Source: Rhizobium sp. S152
GTDB lineage: Bacteria > Pseudomonadota > Alphaproteobacteria > Rhizobiales > Rhizobiaceae
Length of the DNA: 64,000 bases
Direction: 5' to 3'
Assembly (NCBI RefSeq): GCF_030380735.1
Contig: NZ_JAUDRZ010000008.1
Coordinates: 496,001 to 560,000, forward strand
Both the position numbers and the translations under genes were made by a program. Shown here one piece after another: positions 8,083 through 16,716 of the stretch; position 1 is the first letter of the stretch; every line of letters starts with the position of its first letter. The notes below the pieces were generated by a model. The model searched no databases. It was not told where the DNA came from and saw only the letters and a program-made list of their open reading frames with translations.

Positions 8083-9897
8083 ATGTCCAAGTTAAAGATC
8101 AAGACGCTTCTGCCCCTTCTGTTCTTGTCGCTCGTGGTGATCGCCATCGTGCAGGGCGCGATTTCTGCCTTCGCCCTGATCCGGCTGGAGAGCAACGCGC
8201 ATGAGATCGGCGTGCAGAACATCCCGAACACGGCGCGGCTGCAGACCATCGTCGGCACGATGAACGACGTCCGCCGCAGCTATGCCGATTACCTGCTGGC
8301 CGCGAGCAAGACCGATTTCCGCAACGCCGAGCAGACGCTGAAGTCGCGTCGCCAGCGCCTGACGGCGGCGATCAGCGCTTTCGAAACGCAGCCGAAGAGC
8401 GACTACATGAGCCAGAACTTCGAACGGCTCAAGAAGGCGCTCGCCAGCGACACCGCCCTTGCCGACAAGATCATCGCGCTTGCGCTCGACAACAAGAAGA
8501 GCCAGGCGAACCTGCTCTATCGCGGCGAGCTTTCGATGTCGTTCAACAATATCCAGACGCTGGTCGACGGCATGATCGCCAGGGACCGGCAGTCGACCGA
8601 TACGGCCTTGTCGGCCGCGGCAAGCAACTATTCGACTGGCATCATAGCGATCGCCGCCGGCCTTGCCGTCGCCGTTCTGATCGCCGTTGCCGCCGCCTAT
8701 ATTGGCTGGCGTCGTATCTCGGCGCCGATTTCGACCATCACCACGCGCATGGCGGGCCTTGCGCGCGGCGAGCTCGATGCCGCCGTTCCCTATGCCGATC
8801 GCCACGACGAAATTGGCGAGATGGCAGCGGCCGTCGCGGTCTTCCGCGACAACGCCTTCGCTCGCCTCGATCTGGAACGCAGCGCCGAGGGCAGCAGGAC
8901 GCAGGCGCAGGAAGAGCGTGCGCGTAACGAGGCGATGAAGGCGCGTGAAGCGGCCGAAACCCAGCACGCCGTCGATGCGCTGGCAGGCGCGCTCGGCGAA
9001 CTCTCCGACGGAAACCTCGCGCACCGCATCGAGACGCCGTTTGCCGATCACCTCGATCGTCTCCGCAGCGATTACAACAGCTCCGTCGCCAAGCTGCAGG
9101 CCGCCCTTCAGGCCGTGGGCAGCAATGCCAACGCGATCGATGCCGGCGCAACCGAGATCCGCACCGCAGCCGATGGCCTCGCGCGCCGCACCGAGCAGCA
9201 GGCGGCCTCCGTCGAGGAAACCGCCGCAGCACTCGAAGAGATCACCACGACGGTCAAGGACACCGCGCGCCGTGCCGAGGATGCCGGCACGCTGGTCTCC
9301 CGCACGCGCCTCGGCGCCGAAGAGTCCGGCAACATCGTCCGAAAGGCCGTATCGGCGATGACCGAGATCGAGGAATCCTCCGGCAAGATCGCCAACATCA
9401 TCGGCGTGATCGACGATATCGCCTTCCAGACCAACCTGCTGGCGCTCAATGCCGGTGTCGAGGCCGCGCGCGCGGGCGAAGCGGGCAAGGGTTTTGCCGT
9501 CGTCGCCCAGGAAGTGCGTGAGCTCGCCCAGCGCTCCGCCCATGCAGCCAAGGAAATCGAGAGCCTGATCACTGCATCGAATGCCCAGGTCCGCTCCGGC
9601 GTGACGCTGGTCGGCAGTACCGGCCAGGCGCTGGAGACCATCGTCTCGCAGGTCCAGGAAATCAGCCGTCACGTCGAGGCGATCGTCACCGCGACCCGCG
9701 AGCAGTCGACCGGTCTTGCCGAGATCAACCACGCCGTCAACACCATGGACCAGGGCACCCAGCAGAACGCCGCCATGGTCGAGGAACAGACGGCGGCGAG
9801 CCACGGGTTGGCGCAGGAGGCGGCGAAGCTGATGCAGCTTCTCGGCCAGTTCAACCTGCAGGCCGCCTCCCACGCCGCCTCCCGCTACGCCGCCTGA
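8083..9897 (+). CDS. Methyl-accepting chemotaxis protein (chemoreceptor 1)
   Basis: A 604-aa membrane chemoreceptor. The start at 8083 (MSKLKIKT) is chosen because it places the first membrane helix (residues about 8-30) directly at the N-terminus. A predicted helical ligand domain spans residues about 31-185, then a second membrane helix ([20 protein letters not shown]), a HAMP domain, and a long coiled-coil signalling domain. The hairpin tip reads [20 protein letters not shown], the classical CheA/CheW-contacting region. The C-terminus ends SHAASRYAA, without a CheR/CheB pentapeptide. The ligand is unknown. No che genes are nearby, so it must feed a remote pathway. It resembles chemoreceptor 2 at 13537-15477 over the signalling half. 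Confidence 0.93.
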   Translation: MSKLKIKTLLPLLFLSLVVIAIVQGAISAFALIRLESNAHEIGVQNIPNTARLQTIVGTMNDVRRSYADYLLAASKTDFRNAEQTLKSRRQRLTAAISAFETQPKSDYMSQNFERLKKALASDTALADKIIALALDNKKSQANLLYRGELSMSFNNIQTLVDGMIARDRQSTDTALSAAASNYSTGIIAIAAGLAVAVLIAVAAAYIGWRRISAPISTITTRMAGLARGELDAAVPYADRHDEIGEMAAAVAVFRDNAFARLDLERSAEGSRTQAQEERARNEAMKAREAAETQHAVDALAGALGELSDGNLAHRIETPFADHLDRLRSDYNSSVAKLQAALQAVGSNANAIDAGATEIRTAADGLARRTEQQAASVEETAAALEEITTTVKDTARRAEDAGTLVSRTRLGAEESGNIVRKAVSAMTEIEESSGKIANIIGVIDDIAFQTNLLALNAGVEAARAGEAGKGFAVVAQEVRELAQRSAHAAKEIESLITASNAQVRSGVTLVGSTGQALETIVSQVQEISRHVEAIVTATREQSTGLAEINHAVNTMDQGTQQNAAMVEEQTAASHGLAQEAAKLMQLLGQFNLQAASHAASRYAA

Positions 9898-9915
9898 TCC
9901 AGGCGACGGACAAAG

Positions 9916-9946
9916 AAAATGCCCGCGCATGTGTCGCGGGCATTTT
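9916..9946. terminator. Bidirectional intrinsic terminator
   Basis: A perfect 12-bp stem with A4 on the left arm and T4 on the right, around a 7-nt loop, lies between chemoreceptor 1 and the convergent ridA-like gene. It can end transcription on both strands. Confidence 0.85.
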
Positions 9947-9951
9947 GCGTT

Positions 9952-10350
9952 TCAGGCCGCCTGCGGGATGCGGGCGATGACCTTGATCTCGAAATCGAAT
10001 CCCGACAGCCAGGTCACCCCGACCGCCGTCCAGTTCGTGTATGGCGGCTCGCCCATCATTTTGAAACGGACTGCATCGATCGCCGGAAACTGCGCCGCCG
10101 GATCGGTGTGGAACGTCGTGACGTCCACGATGTCGTCGAAGCTGCAACCGGCGGCCTTCAGTACGGCGGCGAGATTGTCGAAGGCAAGCTGCACCTGCTT
10201 TTCGAACACCGGCTCCGGTGAGCCGTCCTCCCTGCTGCCGACCTGACCCGACACGAACAGAAGGTCGCCCGAGCGGATGGCCGGCGAGTAGCGGTTGATA
10301 TCATAGAGGGCCTGCCGGCCGGCGGGGAAGATGGCGTCGCGCTTGGTCAT
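9952..10350 (-). CDS. RidA (YjgF/YER057c/UK114) family protein
   Basis: A 132-aa protein of the RidA superfamily, whose archetype hydrolyses reactive enamine/imine intermediates; many paralogues act in particular catabolic pathways. The start at 10350 (MTKRDAIF) has an AAAGGAGAAAG ribosome binding site. Segments SPAIRSGDLLFVSGQVG, QVQLAFDNLAAVLKAAG and DDIVDVTTFHTD are typical. The usual C-terminal Arg of the RidA site may be that in the VIARIP segment, but the end reads IKVIARIPQAA rather than the IEVEAVA form, so this is probably an Rid3-7-type paralogue. It is divergent from a TetR regulator and its promoter contains the repeated operators described below, so it is very likely that regulator's target. 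Confidence 0.85.
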   Translation of the reverse strand: MTKRDAIFPAGRQALYDINRYSPAIRSGDLLFVSGQVGSREDGSPEPVFEKQVQLAFDNLAAVLKAAGCSFDDIVDVTTFHTDPAAQFPAIDAVRFKMMGEPPYTNWTAVGVTWLSGFDFEIKVIARIPQAA

Positions 10351-10452
10351 GTCTTTCTCCTTTGTCGACATGGCAGATCGCCCGCGTGCGGTGCGCCGCA
10401 CGGCGTTCATCTTTTCGGGCTCTCTGCGCTTCACGGGTCGAAACGTAAATGA

Positions 10453-10519
10453 TATACGCTTCGTATGTGAATATATGTTGGCATACGTCCCGTATGTCAA
10501 TACGCATACGATGCGTATG
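10453..10519. promoter_or_regulatory. Three tandem inverted-repeat operators CATACG-N3-CGTATG
   Basis: Three 15-bp dyads lie between ridA and tetR: 10453-10467 (one end base off consensus), 10482-10496 and 10505-10519 (both perfect 6+3+6). The second lies between the -35 and -10 of the ridA promoter; the third ends 18 nt before the regulator's start codon. This layout fits autoregulation plus repression of ridA by the adjacent TetR protein. Confidence 0.8.
10472..10500 (-). promoter_or_regulatory. Probable sigma70-type promoter of the ridA-like gene
   Basis: On the minus strand TTGACA (10500-10495) is followed after 17 nt by CATATA (10477-10472). The spacer contains operator 2, so a bound repressor would block RNA polymerase. 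Confidence 0.6.
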
Positions 10520-10537
10520 TTCAGCTTGGAGGCATGG

Positions 10538-11134
10538 ATGGTTTCGAAAACGCGGGCGCAGATGGTCGAGGATACCAAGGCCAAGCTGATCAAGGCGGCG
10601 CGCAAGGCCTTCGCAACAAAGGGTTATCAGGCGTCCTCAATGGACGATTTCACCGCCGAGGCCGGCCTGACGCGCGGCGCGCTCTATCACAATTTCGGCG
10701 ACAAGAAGGGCCTGCTACAGGCCGTCATCGACCAGATCGATGCCGAGATGCTGGTGCGCCAGCGGGCCGCGCAGGCCGAGGGAAAGACCCCTTGGGAAGG
10801 GTTCATGAACGAGGGCATCGCCTATATCGAGATGGCGCTCGAGCCGGAGATCCAGCGGATCATGCTGCTTGATGGCCCGGCCGTGCTCGGCGATCCCTCG
10901 CAGTGGCCGAACCAGACCGCCTGCCTGCGCACGTCCACGCAAACGATCGAGGCGCTGATCGAAGAGGGGATCGTCAAGCCGATGGATGCCGAAGCCGCCG
11001 CCCGCCTCATCAACGGCGCGGCGCTGAACGCGGCGCTATGGATCGCCGCCGCCGACGATCCGCATGCGGTGCATGAAAAGGCGGTCGATGCCTTCCGCCA
11101 TCTCGCCGGCGGCCTGCTACGCAGCGAAGCCTGA
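10538..11134 (+). CDS. TetR/AcrR family transcriptional regulator
   Basis: A 198-aa repressor. The start at 10538 (MVSKTRAQM) has TTGGAGG six nt upstream. The N-terminal helix-turn-helix is clear: KLIKAARKAFATKGYQ, then SMDDFTAEAGLTRGALYHNFGDKKGLL. The C-terminal ligand domain contains WEGFMNEGIAYIEMALEPEIQRIMLLDGPAVLGDP, a pattern seen in many TetR regulators of the TetR_C subtype. It probably represses itself and the divergent ridA-like gene through the three dyads upstream. The inducer is unknown. The rlmD gene faces it 12 nt downstream with no obvious terminator. Confidence 0.92.
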   Translation: MVSKTRAQMVEDTKAKLIKAARKAFATKGYQASSMDDFTAEAGLTRGALYHNFGDKKGLLQAVIDQIDAEMLVRQRAAQAEGKTPWEGFMNEGIAYIEMALEPEIQRIMLLDGPAVLGDPSQWPNQTACLRTSTQTIEALIEEGIVKPMDAEAAARLINGAALNAALWIAAADDPHAVHEKAVDAFRHLAGGLLRSEA

Positions 11135-11146
11135 CGAAGCCCTCGG

Positions 11147-12400
11147 TTACTTCTCGAGCGTCGCCACCACCTCGACATGGGCCGACCACAGGAACTGGTC
11201 TACCGGCGTCACCGACGTAATGCGGTAGCCGCCCTCGACGAGGATGGCGAGGTCGCGCGCCAGCGTCAGCGGATTGCAGCTGACGGCGACCACCTTCTTG
11301 ACGGTCGAGCGGGCAAGCTCCCTGCACTGGAATTCGGCGCCCGCGCGTGGCGGGTCGAACACGACGGCGTCGTAGACCTTGAGTTCCGAGGTCATCAACG
11401 GACGGCGGAAGAGGTCGCGCTTCTCCGTCGTCACCGGCTTCAGCCCCTGCGTGTTGCGGCCGGCGAAATCGAGCGTCGCGATGGCCTTCTCGTCACCTTC
11501 GACCGCATGCACCCGGCCGATGCGGGCAAGCCGCAGCGCAAACGTGCCGGCGCCCGCGAAGAGGTCGGCAATCCGCTTGGCCTTGCCGACATGCGCCAGC
11601 ACCAGCTCGGCCATCGCCTCCTCGGCCTGCTTGGTGGCCTGGGTGAAGCTGCCGGGTGGCGGCGATGCCTTGACCCCGTCGAACTCGACGACCGGCTTCA
11701 CCGGCTCGATGAGGATTTCGCCATTGACCGAGATGCGCGCGACGCCGCGCAGAGAAAGCGCCGTCTCGATCACCTTGCGGCGATGCTGGTCGGAGAGCTT
11801 CTTCTTGATGCCATCAATCGCGATGTCGAGCCCCGACAGGGTCTCGAGCACGGCGATGCGGAAGGCTTCCGCGTCCGTCGCGATGGCCGCGCCGATCGCC
11901 TTGATCGCCGGCAGCCTGGCAATGATGCCCGCCGACGAGATGGGACATTCCTCGATATTGACGATGTGGTGACTTTCGGCCTGGTTGAAGCCGATGAGCA
12001 TGTCCTTCTCGGTCTTGCGGGCGGCAAACACCACGCGCCGGCGCTCGCCGGGATGCGCGGCGATCGTCTCGCCGACCTCAGGCGTCAGACCCTTGGACTT
12101 CAGTGCGTCGATGACCAATTGCCGCTTGAAGGCGCGATAGGGGACGTCGGCCAGATGCTGCAACGTGCAGCCGCCGCAGGTGCCGTTGACGCCATCGGGA
12201 CCGAAGTGCCGACAGAGCGGCTCTTGCCGGCCGGGCGATGCCGTCGCGATCGACATCAGCGTTCCCTGGTTCTTCACGCGCGCGATCGCCACGGTTTCGT
12301 CGGGCAGGGCGAAGGGCACGTAGACTGGTCCATCGCTGCCGATGACAATGCCGTCGCCCTGGGCGCCGAGTTTCTGGATCGTTACTTTCTCGGTGCTCAC
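11147..12400 (-). CDS. rlmD: 23S rRNA (uracil-5)-methyltransferase, RlmD/RumA type
   Basis: A 417-aa SAM-dependent methyltransferase that forms 5-methyluridine in 23S rRNA. An N-terminal TRAM-like domain (residues 1-50) is followed by the [4Fe-4S] cysteines in CRHFG and CGGCTLQH. The Rossmann domain has DLFAGAGTFALRLA and the catalytic region has DPPRAGAE and the nucleophile in SCNPLTLARD. The length is slightly short of E. coli RlmD but normal for alphaproteobacteria. I cannot separate an RlmC from an RlmD target position, so the symbol is by common usage. Its ATG overlaps the tlyA stop by 4 nt (ATGA), so the two RNA methyltransferases are translationally coupled. Confidence 0.85.
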   Translation of the reverse strand: MSTEKVTIQKLGAQGDGIVIGSDGPVYVPFALPDETVAIARVKNQGTLMSIATASPGRQEPLCRHFGPDGVNGTCGGCTLQHLADVPYRAFKRQLVIDALKSKGLTPEVGETIAAHPGERRRVVFAARKTEKDMLIGFNQAESHHIVNIEECPISSAGIIARLPAIKAIGAAIATDAEAFRIAVLETLSGLDIAIDGIKKKLSDQHRRKVIETALSLRGVARISVNGEILIEPVKPVVEFDGVKASPPPGSFTQATKQAEEAMAELVLAHVGKAKRIADLFAGAGTFALRLARIGRVHAVEGDEKAIATLDFAGRNTQGLKPVTTEKRDLFRRPLMTSELKVYDAVVFDPPRAGAEFQCRELARSTVKKVVAVSCNPLTLARDLAILVEGGYRITSVTPVDQFLWSAHVEVVATLEK

Positions 12401-13143
12401 GGTTTCGTTCCTGCCAACAGATATTCCTGATTGCCGTCTCCGCCCGAGATCGGCGAGGGGATGAGCCCCAGGCTCGTCCAGCCCATGTCCTCCACGAACC
12501 AGCGCTGCAGTTCGGCGGCGACGCTAGGCGCGGAAGAGGGATCCTTAAGCATCCCGCCCTTTCCGATCGCCTCGCGCCCCGCCTCGAACTGCGGCTTGAC
12601 CAGCAGCACGGCGGTCGCGGCCGGCTCCGCCAGATCGAGTGCCGGTGCCAGTGCCAGCTTCAGGCTGATGAAGGACACGTCGGAGACGATGAAGGTGAGG
12701 GGGTGGCCGATATCCTCGGCAACGAGGTTGCGCGCGTTCAGCCCCTCGATATTCGTCACGTCGGGGTTTTCGGCGATACGCGGATGCATCTGCCCATGGC
12801 CGACGTCGATGGCGGTGACATGCGCCGCCCCGCGCTCCAGAAGCACCTCGGTAAAGCCCCCGGTGGAGGCGCCGACGTCGAGACAGTGATGGCCACTCGG
12901 ATCGAGCTTGAAATGGTCCAGCGCCGCCGTCAGCTTCAGCGCCGCGCGTGACACGTATTCCTGCGCGGGATCGTCGATCTCGATCGTGACATCCCCGCCG
13001 AAGACGGCGCCGGCCTTGGTGATAACCCGGCCGTCCACCTTCACGGTGCCGCGGCTCACCGCATCGCGGGCGCGCGAGCGACTGGCAAAAAGACCCAGGC
13101 TCACGAGAAGCTGGTCGAGACGTTGTGTGTTCTGATCGGACAT
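12397..13143 (-). CDS. tlyA: TlyA family rRNA (cytidine-2'-O)-methyltransferase
   Basis: A 248-aa enzyme with an N-terminal S4 RNA-binding domain (residues 8-65: RLDQLLVSLGLFASRSRARDAV) and a FtsJ-like methyltransferase domain (CLDVGASTGGFTEVLLERGA). The acidic loop DVSFISLKLAL and KPQFEAGREAIGKGG are family signatures. TlyA in mycobacteria 2'-O-methylates rRNA and affects capreomycin sensitivity; hemolysin annotations are historical. The start at 13143 (MSDQNTQ) is preferred over an upstream ATG at 13209 since it begins right before the S4 domain. It is first of a two-gene operon with rlmD. In relatives it usually sits next to dxs; here dxs is 5.7 kb away. Confidence 0.88.
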   Translation of the reverse strand: MSDQNTQRLDQLLVSLGLFASRSRARDAVSRGTVKVDGRVITKAGAVFGGDVTIEIDDPAQEYVSRAALKLTAALDHFKLDPSGHHCLDVGASTGGFTEVLLERGAAHVTAIDVGHGQMHPRIAENPDVTNIEGLNARNLVAEDIGHPLTFIVSDVSFISLKLALAPALDLAEPAATAVLLVKPQFEAGREAIGKGGMLKDPSSAPSVAAELQRWFVEDMGWTSLGLIPSPISGGDGNQEYLLAGTKP

Positions 13144-13536
13144 GGCGTGTCCATGCCGATCAAAACCGTCACTTGCAAGCCTTTTTGTTTCTTTCCGCCT
13201 TCGTGTCACGTAAAGCGCTTATCAAGCAAAAGGTAAGTAAGATCTCGCTTATTACACCGACCAGGTAGACGGTTTGTTGTCCACAGATTGTATTGGCGTC
13301 GTGAAATGCACCTTATACAAGTCCAGACAGGCGGAATGTTGCAATGCACATTTAAACGTTTTTAAATTACTCGCCGCCTATGGTCGCGACGATTGCAGCG
13401 GGCTTCAAGCCGCTCCCGCCATGATGGCACCGACATCTGACCTGCCGATCATGTGTATTTTCCCCGATGAATTTTTCGGCATGCATCTGCATGCGCGAGT
13501 TGCCCACGGCGTTGCGCCGCCAGGAGAAATTGACTG
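13144..13536. promoter_or_regulatory. Divergent intergenic region before chemoreceptor 2
   Basis: A 393-nt gap, more AT-rich than its surroundings, with promoters for tlyA and the chemoreceptor. A perfect 7-bp inverted repeat ATTTAAA-CGTT-TTTAAAT lies at 13350-13367 and could bind a regulator. I see no gene here; an 87-codon ORF at 13274-13537 has unnatural composition and no ribosome binding site. Confidence 0.4.
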
Positions 13537-15477
13537 ATGTTTGCCAGAAACATGTCCCTGAACGGTAAGCTCGCCGCGACCTTCGCCGCGCTGATCCTTA
13601 TCTTTCTTTCCGTTTCCGCCTTCGTCTACTCGAAGGCCGGCACGGCCGCCGATGCTTCCGACCAGCAGAAGAAATCCGAACAGCTGGTCACCCAGATCGA
13701 CGACGCGCTGCAGGCCATGCTCGAGCAGGCCGTGAACCTGCGCGGCTTCCTGCTGTTTCGCAGCGACAGCACCTACGGAGATATCGCAGTCAACCGCGAG
13801 CGCATGTTGAAGGCGATCGCCGCCGCGCGCCAGACCGCCGCCGGCAACGCCGATTTCATCCAGCAGATCGACGGCATGCAGAAGGCCGCCGATCTCTATT
13901 ACAACGAGCTTGCCGTGCCGCAGTCCAAGGCCCGCAAGGAAACCGAGATGCCGGTCGACCAGATCGTCAAGATCGGCGTCAACGAGACCAAGGGCCAGCT
14001 CGACGGTTTCCGCCAGGCATCCGCCAAGATCAAGGCCGCCGCCCGCGAGCAGTCCGATGCGCTTGCCGCCCTGCGCGCGTCCGCCAATAGCGAACTCAGC
14101 GCCAGCCTCGTCATCGGCGGCATCGCGGCGGCGCTTGCGGCAGCCCTGCTCGCCTGGATGCTGTCGCGCAGCATCGTCAAGCCGATCGTCGGCATGACGG
14201 CCGCCATGGGCCGCCTTGCCGGCGGCCAGAACGATATCGACGTTCCCGCCCTCGATCGCCGTGATGAAGTCGGCCGCATGGCGCAGTCGGTTCTCGTCTT
14301 CAAGGACGCCGCCATCGAGAAGATCCGCCTTGCAGGCGAAACCGATCGCATGCGCGGCGAGGCTGAACGTCAGCGCCACGCCGGCGATGAAGCGAAGGCC
14401 CGCGAGGAGAGCGAGATCCACTTCGCGATCGACAATCTCGCCAATGGTCTCGCCGATCTTGCCAACGGCAATGTCGCCGTGCGCATCGACACCCCCTTTG
14501 CCGCCCGCTTCGACCGCTTGCGCAGCGACTTCAACAATGCCGTCGAGAAGCTGCAGAGCGCGCTTCAGTCCGTCGGCCACAATGCCTCGGCCATCAACTC
14601 CGGTGCTGGCGAAATCCGCAGCGCCGCCGACGATCTGGCCCGCCGCACCGAGCAGCAGGCGGCAGCCGTCGAGGAAACCGCGGCCGCCCTCGAAGAAGTC
14701 ACCACCACCGTTCGCGACAGCGCCAAGCGCGCAGAGGATGTCGGCCAGCTCGTCGAGCGCACCCGCCTGGGCGCCGAGAAGTCGGGCGAGGTCGTCCGCA
14801 AGGCCGTGACCGCCATGGAGCAGATCGAACGTTCTTCCAGCGAAATCGGCAATATCATCGGCGTCATCGACGATATCGCCTTCCAGACCAACCTGCTGGC
14901 GCTCAACGCCGGCGTCGAAGCAGCGCGTGCCGGCGATGCGGGCAAGGGCTTTGCGGTCGTGGCCCAGGAAGTGCGAGAGCTTGCCCAGCGCTCTGCCAAC
15001 GCCGCCAAGGAAATCAAGGCGCTGATCAACACCTCGGGCAGCCATGTCGAGACCGGCGTCTCGCTGGTCGACGAAACCGGCAAGGCGCTCGCCGAAATTG
15101 TCGGCGCCGTGCAGGAAATCAACAAGCACGTCGGTGCGATCGTCACCGCCACCCGCGAACAGTCGATCGGCCTGCAGGAGATCAACACGGCCGTCAACAA
15201 CATGGATCAGGGCACCCAGCAGAATGCCGCCATGGTAGAGGAACAGACGGCCGCCAGCCATTCGCTCGCGCAGGAGGCAACCGCGCTGGATGAACTGCTG
15301 CGCCAGTTCAACCTCGGTCAGCCGCAACAGGCCGCGCCTCGCGCCAGCGTCGCGACCGCCGCTTCCCGCCCTGTCGCATCGCCGGCGCACGCGCTCACCA
15401 AAACAGTCGCCAAGGCATTCGGCGGCCGCGCCACCTCGGCGGCCGTTGCCGTCAAGGAAGAATGGTCGGAGTTCTGA
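13537..15477 (+). CDS. Methyl-accepting chemotaxis protein with CheR-tether pentapeptide (chemoreceptor 2)
   Basis: A 646-aa chemoreceptor. The ATG at 13537 has CAGGAGAAA nine nt upstream. Membrane helices are at about 13-32 and 189-210, enclosing a helical periplasmic domain ([14 protein letters not shown] suggests a four-helix-bundle sensor). HAMP follows, then the signalling coiled coil with tip [20 protein letters not shown]. After an Ala/Pro-rich linker of about 50 residues the protein ends in EEWSEF: the last five residues EWSEF match the X-W-X-X-F tether bound by CheR and CheB in high-abundance receptors. That implies it recruits methylation enzymes for itself and neighbouring receptors such as chemoreceptor 1. 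The signalling region shares about 80% nucleotide identity with chemoreceptor 1 in the stretches I compared. Confidence 0.93.
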   Translation: MFARNMSLNGKLAATFAALILIFLSVSAFVYSKAGTAADASDQQKKSEQLVTQIDDALQAMLEQAVNLRGFLLFRSDSTYGDIAVNRERMLKAIAAARQTAAGNADFIQQIDGMQKAADLYYNELAVPQSKARKETEMPVDQIVKIGVNETKGQLDGFRQASAKIKAAAREQSDALAALRASANSELSASLVIGGIAAALAAALLAWMLSRSIVKPIVGMTAAMGRLAGGQNDIDVPALDRRDEVGRMAQSVLVFKDAAIEKIRLAGETDRMRGEAERQRHAGDEAKAREESEIHFAIDNLANGLADLANGNVAVRIDTPFAARFDRLRSDFNNAVEKLQSALQSVGHNASAINSGAGEIRSAADDLARRTEQQAAAVEETAAALEEVTTTVRDSAKRAEDVGQLVERTRLGAEKSGEVVRKAVTAMEQIERSSSEIGNIIGVIDDIAFQTNLLALNAGVEAARAGDAGKGFAVVAQEVRELAQRSANAAKEIKALINTSGSHVETGVSLVDETGKALAEIVGAVQEINKHVGAIVTATREQSIGLQEINTAVNNMDQGTQQNAAMVEEQTAASHSLAQEATALDELLRQFNLGQPQQAAPRASVATAASRPVASPAHALTKTVAKAFGGRATSAAVAVKEEWSEF

Positions 15478-15545
15478 TCGAACACCGACACCCCTCTATT
15501 TCAGGCAGGCCGAACATTTCAGTATGGCCTCATTTCAGCAGGGAC

Positions 15546-15576
15546 GGGGTCGCGCTCAGGCGCGGCCCCTTTTTTG
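15546..15576 (+). terminator. Intrinsic terminator of chemoreceptor 2
   Basis: GGGGTCGCG pairs with CGCGGCCCC (one G-T) around a short loop and is followed by a run of seven T or near-T bases. It ends the chemoreceptor transcript before the facing MarR gene. Confidence 0.8.
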
Positions 15577-15617
15577 TTGTCACGCGCCGGCTCCAGATGC
15601 GCCATGAGTGCTCCCCG

Positions 15618-16088
15618 TTAGCCCTCCGGCATCGGCGGCGGCGGCTCCACACCCGCGATTCGGTCGAGGTTGTCGATCAGCCGCCGGAGCAGCCCGGTCA
15701 GTTGTTCGGTTTCGCTGTCGGTGAATCCCCGCAGCGCTTCGCGATTGCCTTCAAACAGGGTGGCGATCGCCCCGGGCATGCGCGCTTCGGCAGCCGCGGT
15801 CAGGCCGATGCGGCTGCTGCGACCGTCATCGGGGTCCGGCGTCCTGTGGATCAGCCCGTCGCGTTCCATCCGGGCCAGCATCTGCGCCATCGGCGGCTGC
15901 TCGACCCTGGCGAAGCGGGCAAGATCGCGCTGCGAGCTGACATTGCCGTTTTGCAGCGCCACCAGAACCGGCAGTTGCCCCACGCCGAAGCCCAGCGGCT
16001 TCAGGCGGGCCTCGCTGAGCCTCGCAAAGCCGCGTCCGGCCAGGCTGATGAGATGCCCCGGCGTCGACAGCACGTCCTTCTCTTTCAT
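15618..16088 (-). CDS. MarR family transcriptional regulator
   Basis: A 156-aa winged-helix regulator. The start at 16088 (MKEKDVLSTPG) has GAGGGAGT upstream. The DNA-binding part SSQRDLARFARVEQPPMAQMLARMERDGLIHRTPDPDDGRS is typical of MarR proteins, with the wing at residues about 80-95. C-terminal helices form the dimer. It is divergent from a SnoaL-like gene with a shared AT-rich palindrome between them, so it probably controls that gene and itself. MarR proteins usually respond to phenolic or oxidising ligands; none can be assigned here. Confidence 0.9.
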   Translation of the reverse strand: MKEKDVLSTPGHLISLAGRGFARLSEARLKPLGFGVGQLPVLVALQNGNVSSQRDLARFARVEQPPMAQMLARMERDGLIHRTPDPDDGRSSRIGLTAAAEARMPGAIATLFEGNREALRGFTDSETEQLTGLLRRLIDNLDRIAGVEPPPPMPEG

Positions 16089-16117
16089 TACACTCCCTCA
16101 GCGCCCATTGACGAAAA

Positions 16118-16135
16118 TATATATGCACGTATATA
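16118..16135. promoter_or_regulatory. AT-rich palindrome, candidate MarR operator
   Basis: An 18-nt dyad (TATATATGC/ACGTATATA, 7 of 9 positions paired) lies 30 nt before the MarR start and about 75 nt before the SnoaL-like gene. Its position and symmetry fit a MarR dimer site overlapping one or both promoters. Confidence 0.55.
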
Positions 16136-16209
16136 AATTGTTCATGCCATCGTCAACGCTGTTGGTTGATGCCCTGCATTCGACGCCAATCCCTCTCAAA
16201 GGAACCGAC

Positions 16210-16617
16210 ATGCCGGAAACCAACATGCAGCTGATCGAACGGATCTACGGCTGCTTCAACGCAAGGGACATCGACGGCGTGCTCGCCACGCTGGCCGAAG
16301 ATGTCGCATGGGCAAATGGCATGGACGGCGGCCATGAACACGGGCGCGATGCCGTGCGCGCCTATTGGACACGCCAATGGGCGGTCGTCAGTCCGCATGT
16401 GGAGCCGGTGGCTTCAAGCGAAAGAGCCGATGGCGTGGTTGCCGTCCAGGTGATCCAGACGATCCGCGATCTCGAAGGCCGATCGCTGGCCGGCCAGAGC
16501 CACGGCTTGAAGGACAAGACGGTCGTGCATGTGTTCCAGATACGCGACGGCAGGATCACCCGCTTCGATATCGAGGAAGGAGCGCCAGCATTTTCCCTAG
16601 CGTCCTCAAAGCGGTAG
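16210..16617 (+). CDS. SnoaL-like / NTF2-fold protein
   Basis: A 135-aa protein of the NTF2-like superfamily. The ATG at 16210 (MPETNMQLI) follows an AAAGGAAC ribosome binding site. IERIYGCFNARDIDGVLATLAEDVAWANG is the classic SnoaL/DUF4440 opening, and VVHVFQIRDGRITRFDIEEG is the closing beta sheet. Members include polyketide cyclases, ketosteroid isomerases and small-molecule binding proteins; no catalytic set is obvious, so the function is open. Divergent MarR control suggests a role in handling an aromatic or toxic compound. Confidence 0.82.
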   Translation: MPETNMQLIERIYGCFNARDIDGVLATLAEDVAWANGMDGGHEHGRDAVRAYWTRQWAVVSPHVEPVASSERADGVVAVQVIQTIRDLEGRSLAGQSHGLKDKTVVHVFQIRDGRITRFDIEEGAPAFSLASSKR

Positions 16618-16716
16618 CATCTTTGATCCGCAAACGATTAGGGAGCATATTATTCGCTTTCTTGGAACTTTTATTGTTCGATCGCGTTTCCCTTCGTAAC
16701 CGAAAGGATCTCTATT

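Noticed and set aside
8092..9930. 612-codon ORF antisense to chemoreceptor 1
   Set aside because: It is a shadow of the coding strand in GC-rich DNA; its product has unnatural Gly/Arg/Asp-rich composition and no domain, while the plus strand has a full chemoreceptor.
11177..12430. 417-codon plus-strand ORF opposite rlmD
   Set aside because: Arg/Asp-rich shadow; rlmD with its iron-sulfur and catalytic Cys is clear on the minus strand.
13405..15390. 661-codon ORF antisense to chemoreceptor 2
   Set aside because: Same reason: codon-position artefact opposite a clear chemoreceptor gene.
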